From: Acanthococcus lagerstroemiae
Taxonomy: Eukaryota > Arthropoda > Insecta > Hemiptera > Eriococcidae
Reading direction: 5' to 3'
Length of the DNA stretch: 64,000 nt
Assembly (NCBI GenBank): GCA_031841125.1
Contig: CM063112.1
Coordinates: forward strand, 12,550,603-12,614,602
Both the position numbers and the translations under genes were made by a program. The notes below the pieces were generated by a model. It worked only from the letters and a program-made list of their open reading frames with translations. It searched no databases and had not been told where the DNA came from. How positions within the stretch are numbered: position 1 is the stretch's first letter; the number at the start of each line of letters is the position of its first letter. Of this stretch, positions 56,117 through 64,000 are shown in pieces.

Positions 56117-57366
56117 TTACTCATAGGGATTTAAACTTAGAGTTTCAAGTATTGGCAGCCCTGTACATGTGTGAATGATCACGTATGATTTACCGCAAGT
56201 GTGTAGAAAACTTCAATCACCATTAAGTCGATTAGAAATTCACTTTCAAAGAAAATTTGTCCTAAATTTAACTGCATCATCACCAAAAACTTGAATTATA
56301 ATCAGTTCTACTGGTAAAATAATTTTTACTCATTTTGTTACCCTCCTGAAGATAGCAGTTTTTCTACCTGAAAGTACACATGATCCCTCATTCATTTTCG
56401 CCCTCACAGGTGATTTTGCAGCGCACTTAGTGCAAGTTTCGACCCCAATTATTATTTTTTATTATTGTCTTATTTTTAAAGAAAATGATGCATTCGATTT
56501 AAATAGTCCCATAATTTATAATTACTTTCATTTTTCTTCTATGAGTGTACTTTCATTATTAATTCAAAATTGTTTCCTTGAATGAGGTGTGTGTGCGTGT
56601 CAAGGAAAAGGGGGCCCGGGAAATTTCCAAAAAAAAAACAATTTGGCGCCCCTCGGATACTTATTTTCCCGAACACGGGAAAAACACCTATCCGTCAGTG
56701 GTCTTGATGGTGTTTTGAAGACCCTTGATCGAGCCAGAAAAAGTCATAGAAAGTCACGAACGAATTTTGGAAAATTTAAGAGAATTTTAGACGAGTTCAG
56801 AAGAGCCTTAATCAGTTTGAAGAGTCAAGGACATTCTGACGTGACCATTGAAGATTGAATAATTTCTACCTTTTGCGAGGAAAGAATTAAGTGGTATCGT
56901 CAAGAACACTGAACATTTTTCCGAAAATCAATGCTTAGTCGAGAAACCAGCGAGCTTGAAGTATTTAGCATCATTTTTTCGATGACACTTCTATTTTCAA
57001 CTTCAGTAAAAAAAAAACAAAAAAAAACAGCAGCGCAAATTGTTCAAAAGTCCATAGTACTTGTTGCACGGGCTGACGTTCCTCACATTTTTTTCTGTAT
57101 ATTCAAGTTTGATGCGCTTTATAGACTAAAAACTGAGTCAGGACTGGGATATTTTTTTCTAATTTTGATGAGACATTGTAGAATACATTCCTCAAAAATA
57201 TATGACACCCTCCCTTCATAAATTTTTCTACAGAATTATTACGAAATAAGTGTGCCAAGTGGTACTACGATGGGGTGACATTGCACACGTTCATGAATGA
57301 ATGAGGAAGAAATTGTTAATGTAATGTTGTCTATTCAAAGTGCCAAGCAACCTCAAATCGATATAC
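56117..57366. other. Spacer with no supported gene
   Basis: AT-rich. A decayed AAAAAGTCATAGAAAGTCACG stretch near 56740 (shown broken into its motif parts AAAAAGTCA and AGAAAGTCA) may be a fragment of the CAGGG family. Nothing else recognised. Confidence 0.5.
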
Positions 57367-57740
57367 AGGGTAGTCACTTCCTGGAGAACTTGGAAAAGTC
57401 ATGGAACTTGGATGGTTAGGTAAAAGTTATGGTATTTTCATCCCAATCTTGGAATTTTGATTCTGCGAATGACAAACTAGGTTTATGGCTTATATTTTGT
57501 CAAAATTTATTGTCAGTGAACAATCACGCTTAAAAAAAGAAAAAAGTTCCCCCTTCAGAAAATATCTGAGTCATGTACTTTTTTCTTGCTGGCGTAAGAT
57601 CAGGATCACGACAAGAAAAAGTCTTGTCAAAATCCCTAACTCTTTCCTCAGACAGAAGTCGTGGAAAGGTAGAAAAATAAACCTGGAAACCTGAAAAAAT
57701 CATTGAAAATCATTCTTGAAAAAAAGGGGCAACAAAAAAA
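57367..57740. repeat. CAGGG family, decayed copy
   Basis: Starts CAGGGTAGTCACTTCCTGG and ends in a AAAAGGGGCAAC-like right end near 57735. Internal AAAGTCATGGAA strings. No target duplication seen. Confidence 0.55.
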
Positions 57741-58429
57741 CCAAGGAATATGAACCGTGAGAACTGTACTCGTTCTTTATTTATTTCAAAAATCATAAGA
57801 AAAAATCAAATGAGTCCTCTCCTTCGAAGAGTCAAGATCCTAATACATGAACATAATGTAAGTATGTCCTCGGCATCTCTGAAATGTATAAACATCCGAT
57901 TTGTACTTCTTCATTCCGCAGCAATAAGACAGAACATCGATCATTTATTGGCTTGAAGAACAAATAAACAACTATGTGCAAAGTCACCCCCTCCATGCTT
58001 TTTTTAGTTTTTCACCAATTGCTATGTCACTATGCTCATTAATACCCGATAGTTTACTTTTATTACGGCCGCGATCAAATTCTGCGTGATCCTAATCACA
58101 CATCCGGTTTCCTTCGATTTTCACTCGTTATCTGAAACAATTTCCGTAATATAATTTTGATACGCTTTTTGAAGCTCTGCACAAGCGACTCGATATTACT
58201 GTCTGGAAATAGCGGAACTACACCTGGGGTTTTGCTCGATACCTTAAATTACTATGAGTCACGTGTCAGTGTTGCCACACGTTCTGTTTTTTCCTCGCGC
58301 TCCTGGGAGTAATGAAAACATGCATGTGCCAAGTCACCCCGTGTTACGGTACTCATTTAGTTACCATCGTGAGGACTAGGGAATCATCTATCAGGAAGAA
58401 AAAGTGGATACTACAGCTGTTCTTGTGTA
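57741..58429. other. Spacer with no supported gene
   Basis: No exon or clear repeat recognised. Confidence 0.55.
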
Positions 58430-58437
58430 CTGTGAAT

Positions 58438-58668
58438 CAGAGGCGTAGCGTGCTCAACATGTTGGGGGGGGGGCAATCTACTAGAGAAAATTCAGCTTTA
58501 TCGCAAGGAGGGGGTCGAGTTTACTAAGTGCATAAGCATAATATATATAAGGATAGGGGAAGTATTTGCCGAATGGTTTGTTCTTGTTAAGAATTACTTT
58601 ACGAGTCTGGTACATTATAGTACTTTTCGAAAATCATTGGTGGGGTACCCCTCGACGCTACCCCACTG
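58438..58668. mobile_element. hAT-type MITE, GGCGTAGCG family
   Basis: Perfect 8-bp duplication CTGTGAAT (58430-58437 and 58669-58676). Ends CAGAGGCGTAGCG and, inverted, CAGTGGGGTAGCG. G-tracts follow the left end. 231 bp. Similar in style to 9683-9951 but not the same family. Confidence 0.88.
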
Positions 58669-58676
58669 CTGTGAAT

Positions 58677-59162
58677 TGTTCCGTTTTAATGATTGTCTGA
58701 ATCCGTCTCTACAAATAAGTACGTAAAGTGACTGTCCTTTTTGTTGTTTAATCACTTAGATTGGCTAGTTACCAGAAATCATTTTCAAATCTTGAATGTA
58801 TTTTGATGGTGCAAAACAACTTGTATGACTTTTGGTGCATGAGAAGGTATTGAATTTGACTGCAGCTTATTCGAAAACTGACAGTGTTTGAACTTTACGT
58901 CTGAACTTTTCGACGCCACTTGTGCGATTGCAGGTATAAATTTCGCTCTTGTGAAGATCATGAAGACGTTTTCTTTCTTCCCTTGTTGTGTATAAGATAC
59001 CGTTTTCTCTGCGACGTATGAGAGGTGAGACATCGACTATGAACCAAGTGCCCTTCCTCTTGATTTCTGTGATGCCATTTTTTTGAGGTGGCGTTCGGTG
59101 CGCCGAATGCTCAGACCTTGTAATCAGTTATTGCACATTTCCCCTCAGGTTGCTGTTGAGGA
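58677..59162. other. Spacer next to LINE fragment
   Basis: No exon recognised. Its right part may belong to the 3' region of the LINE fragment that follows on the - strand. Confidence 0.45.
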
Positions 59163-59501
59163 TCAGCTCAGTACCCTCACTTTCATAGCCAAAATGAGAA
59201 TTTTACTGAGTTCTATCCCTTTGATTTCATTGAGTGCTGAATACTCCAGTCCCAATGCTTCGTGGCTTGTCCCGGCTATTGTTGGACACTGAAATATGAT
59301 GTAAATCGAGGATTCATCGTCTACTCCATAGTGCCTACAGGAGCTGCTTTTCTCCACTCTTATTTTACACCTCATGTGTTCTATGGCTCCTTGTCCAGTT
59401 AGTAGTCCGACCATGAGCCTGTCATATTTTCTATCAAGCCCTAATAGGAACTCGGCGTACTTACCGGGGGCGTCCCCTATTAGTGATTTGCTAACTGTCA
59501 T
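59163..59501 (-). pseudogene. LINE ORF2 C-terminal fragment
   Basis: A 112-codon open frame with LLTGQGAIEHM, then CRHYGVDDESSIYIIFQCPT. This resembles the 'LTGHG...C..CG..E...H..F.CP' segment at the end of Jockey/R1-type ORF2 proteins. The His of that motif appears to be replaced (SSIYIIFQCP). No RT or RNase H is next to it, so it is a remnant. Confidence 0.7.
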
Positions 59502-60985
59502 GCCACTGGCGGCCAGTGCATTTCCATTTCATGATGATTGAATCCCGAGTCGGAAGTTGGAAGACTTTTCAGAAAATCATTACGACATACAACAAACAAG
59601 TTTGTCCGAAGTTTGATTTTCTTAACTAGTCTCAACATGTAAAAATAAATCGAGGTTGATGCTGGATTACGAACGAATTTCGTGTAAATCAAACTTCGTT
59701 GCTCGGTACACATGCAATATTACACAGTCCACGAACTCCCATAAATGTTGCAAATAAGTCCAATATCGTGAAATTCAAATACAGTCGATCTTTGATTTCT
59801 ATATTTGGAAATTTTTGTTGATAATTATTACTGTAAACAACTTAGACCATCAATTAAGTTACGCAATGAGAAAGAAAGCGTATAAAACTAAAACCGATAT
59901 TATGCTTCCTCCCTGACCCATATTTTCGGTTAATATGGTCACAAACTTCTCTTCCTCGCGTGTTCACTTTTACATTGTCAATAGTAAGTAGCTAAGTACA
60001 GCTGTGCAGTGACTATCAGTAGAACTTTTTGTAAACCATCTGTATAGCGAACGAAGTAACTGATGGCCTTTAACCTCTATAGAAGTTTTAAGGAAATATT
60101 TTCTATACGGCTTGTAACGGTCATGATTATGAGATTTGAAGCGAAATATTTCCATTGCAATCGCACGGTGACACAGAACATTCAATTCAAAACCGAATTC
60201 CGCGAGGTCTGTAAGCTAGAGTTGGGCTGGTCCAAAGTGGGTGCTGTGGGGCCATGTTGCATTTGATTTCGGAGCCACTGCTCTTTCAGCTCCAGCAAAC
60301 AGTTCGTTCACTAAATGGGTGCTCTGGGACCAAAAGTGGGTAAGATGATGATACACAGGCCATTTAAAAAATTGGGGGAAAACATTGTCTTGGATCAGAA
60401 GATTATTTTGAAAAAAGAACATAGATCATGAAAAAGATCACTTGTGACATTTTTTAATTTATGGATCACGATTTCGCCCGATATTTGTGATCTTTTTGAT
60501 CTTGGAAGCGAATCATTTTTGTCATTTCTTAGCTTCCATCCAAAATCCTTTTTTCTCCTTTTCTAAAAAATACGTGACAGTGTGGTTGATTCCGCAACAT
60601 GTTCAACTTCCTAAAAAAAAAGTATGACAATTTTTTTCTCGATTTTTAGATTGGGAATCGATAGTAGATGGTTTGAAGGGAGTGTAGAGTTCTGAAAATA
60701 TTTGGTCACCTCTGTCGTGGTCCTGGGAGGCTCAAGTTGAGGCTGTGAAGTTCAGAAGTCCCATTTTCTCGCCACTAAAAACAGTGAGACGCGTTAACAA
60801 AATTTAGAATCAGTGTTGAATTTTCCATGTCTGCGGTAGTCAATTTCGATGTTTTGACTGGAATTATCGCTGGAATTTCAAGTGAGATATGGGTATGTCA
60901 TTAGAAATGGGTTTGAATACGCTGCAGCAGGGGCTAGTCTAAATTTCTCTATTCCAAACTAGCCTAGCAATTTCTCCAGCCTAAA
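59502..60985. other. Spacer with no supported gene
   Basis: AT-rich. A GATCAC/GTGATC-rich patch at about 60420-60510 resembles a piece of the tandem unit near the right edge. No exon recognised. Confidence 0.5.
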
Positions 60986-60989
60986 TTCT

Positions 60990-61290
60990 GGGCTGTTCCC
61001 GATTTGGGCACACAGAATTCCGATGCCCCTTATGAAAGAAGCAAAATAGACTTCACTAAAAAAATTGGAAAAAATATAAGAATAGAGTTTCTGGGTCGCT
61101 GATCGCAAAAATTTTATCAGATTTCTTATCCGATCAGATTTCTTATCCGACTCCATCAAAATAAATATGGTGTTCTTGAGTCGCTGATTTCAAAAAGTTC
61201 ATTATATCTTTTATCCGACTCTTATTTTGGTTCCAAGTCTTGTATTTGAAATGGGCAAAATTAACTTCGCTTCGAAGATTGAACAAGGTC
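60990..61290 (-). repeat. Dispersed ~135-bp-unit array, - orientation
   Basis: Units with GGGTCGCTGATCGCAAAAA, CAGATTTCTTATCCGA and GGGCAAAATTAACTTCGCTT. Same family as 31440-32010. Confidence 0.6.
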
Positions 61291-61562
61291 TGAAATTTAA
61301 TTATTCAAATTATACTTGGTTTGATTTTATTAATAAATTATATAAGTAATTTTAATCCTCTTTTTTTCTGTTTATTAATATTGATTAATATGAATAATTC
61401 GTAGAAATATTTTTTATTTTTATGGAAGGTTGTTCCATGTAGAAACGAAAAAATGACTGTTGCCTTAGTATTCCTTTATAATGTATCTTTGACAGTTTTT
61501 GATTTGTTTTTGACCTATTTGAATTCTAGTAAACATGTACATTATAATTTAAAATTTATTAA

Positions 61563-61904
61563 GAGTGCCTATTTTCTTGGAAAAACTGGAAATCGGGGAG
61601 AAGTCAGGGAATTTTTTCAGTGAGGGAAAAGTCATGAAAAAGTCAGGGAATTTTCAAAAAAGAAATTCTTAATTAAATTGTGTAGTTTAGAAGTATCATG
61701 GTGGTTGGTACTACCTATGTTTAATTCTGTATAAGATTTTTGTTAACTGCCTATCAATATAAAATTACGGTACTAGAAATTGAAAAAAAAATTGAGTGAA
61801 TTCCCAACCAGTAAGCTTGCTTGTTGGGAAAAAATTGAGAAGTGGATTTGGAAAAATCAGGGAAAAGTCAGTGAAATTCACAATTGAAGAAAGTGGCCAC
61901 CCTG
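61563..61904. repeat. CAGGG family, copy with right end kept
   Basis: Right end AAGTGGCCACCCTG (61891-61904). The left end has decayed to GTGCCTATTTTCTTGGAAAA. Internal AAAAGTCAGGGAATTTT strings. It abuts the first tandem unit of the array that follows. Confidence 0.6.
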
Positions 61905-64000
61905 CATTAATTTGTTCTCGCGAGTATCGCATTGCCAGCCCAGCTAGACATTCAGTCTCCAAAATTGAGTATCGAGTCTCGTTTTGATAATATCTTATTC
62001 GATCTTTGAATTTAAAACGAGTGAGAATTTTTGAATTTTTACCAAATTTGAGCAAAAAGTGAACGTTTGCCACCTAAACGAGAACTGTTTGACGTTTCCT
62101 CCCCCTCCCTAGCAGCGATCTTAGCCATTATCCAAAGTTTGCTGAAAAATCCTTGTTATTAAGCCCTCGTGCCCCATAGCTAATGCCCTGGTCATTATCC
62201 AAATTTTGTTGGAAATTCTTTCTTTCTGAAAGTGTATGAATATTGTTTCGAAAAATCATTTTTAGTAACCCTTCTTCTGATTTTTGTTACTTTTTATATT
62301 TACCTAGTATTTTTCTCTCTTTTTTGGGCATAAATTCTGTTCTGCCCCCCCCCCCCCAACCCCGATCTTTATCATTCTAGAAGTCAAAAAAAGACCATGA
62401 TCATTCTGATCACAAATATAATGATCATTAGGTGATCTTAAATCACGATATATTTGATCTGAAAAGCATGTGAATTCTGATAAGCAAAAACTGACCAAGC
62501 GACATTTGTTGACAAAATGAGTTATTAGTGTCGTTGGAACGAGCGCGAAAAGTAGAATTTTTTAAAATTGGGTTCCCAATACAAAAATATTTATCCACGT
62601 TGAAAAAAGCTCCATTAGTAAACGCTGTTTCAATAAACCAGCATTATTTATTGGCTTTTCATATTACGTTTTCTCAAAAAAAAAAAAAAGATTTTGTCGC
62701 TTGGTCAGTTTTTGCTTAACAGCGTCCATGTGATCTTGCTTATCCTTGTCAAGGATCGTGCCTGAGGTACATTAATTTGATCTCGTGAGCATCGCATTAC
62801 CAGCCCCAGCCAGCAGTTTAGACTCCAACATCAAAATCTAGTCTCGTTTTGATATCTTATTCGATTTTGAACTGCAGCGAGTGAAAATTTCATAAGTTTT
62901 TAGCAAATTTGAGTGGAAAAAGTGAATTTTAGCCAACTAAGCGAGATCTGTTTTGACCTTCCCTCCTCCCTGACTGCTGCCTTCGCCATTGTACAAATTT
63001 CGTTGAAAAATATGTTATTAAGCGCCCGTAGCTACAGCCCTGGTCAGCATCCGAATTTTGTAAAACTTTCCTTTTCTTATAGGTGCTTATTATGTAAAAA
63101 TATTGTAGTGATAAGTCACTTTTTATAGTAAGTTTTTTCTGTCAATTCAGTCACTTTTTAATTTTTCTTAGTAATTTTCTCTTTTTTTTTTTTTGTGCAT
63201 AGATTCTGCACCCCTCTCTCGACACGATCTTTGATGTTTTAGAAGTCAGTAAAAGATCACGATCATTCTGATGGCAAATCTAATGATCTTTTGGTGATCT
63301 TGAATCACGAATATTTTGATCTGAAAATCATACAATTTTGCTCATCCCGGTCGGGTACCAAGTCACATTAATTTGATCTTGTGAGTTCGTTTTGATACGA
63401 TCTCTGAATTTGAAGTCAGTGGAAATTTTCTAAATTTTTAGCAAATTTGAAAGTGAATTTGTTCCACCTTAGCGAGAACTGTTGTGATCTTTTGATCTTC
63501 TCTAGCTGCGGCCTTGACCATTGTTCCAATTTTATTGAAAATTATCGTGTTTTCTTTTGTTTTTTCCCCAAGCCCATAAGTAAAAATATTGTTGCGAGAA
63601 GTGACTTTTTAGTCACTTTTTTCTCGGAATTCAGTCAGTTCTTAAATTTACTTGGTAATTTTCTTATTTTTCTTTGGCGTAATGCTGTCTTCCCCCTCGA
63701 CTCCATCTGTAATCATTTTAAAAATCAGAAGATGAAGTTCATGATCATTCTGATCGCAAATATAATAATCTGTTGGCGATCTTAAATCACGATATTTTTG
63801 ATCTGCAGACCATGTGATCTTGCTCCCCCCTGTCGGTGATAATAACCGGGTCACATTAATTTGATCTTGTGAGCATTGTATACCAGCTCCAGCCAACAGT
63901 TTAGTCTCCAGAATCGAAATCTAGTCTCGGCCTCTCGACGCAGCCCTAGCCGGACTGAAACCACAAATACCAAAGCCACATCCTCGACCGATATCTGATG
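61905..64000 (+). repeat. Tandem array, unit about 0.5-0.6 kb, running off the window
   Basis: Unit starts marked by CATTAATTTG(A/T)TCT are at about 61905, 62770, 63365 and 63854. After removing the MITE at 62474-62726 the spacings are about 610, 595 and 490. Each unit has TCTAGTCTCGTTTTGATA-like, GAGAACTGT and ATCATTCTGAT...AAATCACGAT blocks in the same order. Confidence 0.8.
62474..62726. mobile_element. MITE, GGACGCTATTCAGC family, copy 2
   Basis: Right end GCTTAACAGCGTC and left end GATAAGCAAAAACTGACC, with the same internal CAAAATGAGTTATTAGTGTC block as 20220-20470. CATGTGA lies on both sides (62467-62473 and 62727-62733). It sits inside the first unit of the tandem array, which other units show uninterrupted. 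Confidence 0.8.

Overview
The window is AT-rich eukaryotic DNA with spliced genes, long introns and dense small transposons. The one gene I recognise is an arthropod-type bitesize (synaptotagmin-like) gene. Together with the SINE, mariner, Helitron and hAT-type repeats this points to an insect. A hemipteran is possible, but the species cannot be read from the sequence. No rRNA gene, intact tRNA gene or CRISPR array was seen.

Region 1 (1-22.5 kb, + strand) holds the last six coding exons of btsz: 5601-5785, 10518-10620, 11144-11305, 18672-18859, 19623-19831 and 21510-21655. All splice sites and phases agree. They join to 993 nt, that is 330 codons plus a stop, and cover the C2A and C2B domains and the C-terminus. 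The N-terminal exons lie before the window. The introns are full of mobile DNA: a Helitron (1894-3982), a decayed LINE (about 3984-5372), a tRNA-derived SINE, hAT-type MITEs with 8-bp target duplications, and two sets of long inverted repeats.

Region 2 (22.5-64 kb) has no complete gene. It contains three candidate start-codon exons on the + strand, at 27561-27659, 38620-38712 and 48676-48714. Each has a good start context, a strong 5' splice site and ends in phase 0. A candidate non-coding exon ends at 22713. They look like alternative first exons of one or more genes whose body lies beyond base 64000. The product is not recognised.

Between these exons are layered repeats. A LINE at about 39.29-42.0 kb is interrupted by a hAT MITE, a palindromic mariner derivative and a SINE. 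It is followed by an RTE-like LINE interrupted by a PIF/Harbinger-type MITE. A 2.26-kb composite hAT-like element splits a minisatellite at 44.8-47.1 kb and has a relative in btsz intron 3. Diverged arrays with a unit of very roughly 135 bp recur six times in both orientations. A tandem array with a unit of about 0.5-0.6 kb runs to the right edge.

The main value of the window is the btsz C2 module and a clear record of nested transposition, with many target-site duplications that can be read directly.
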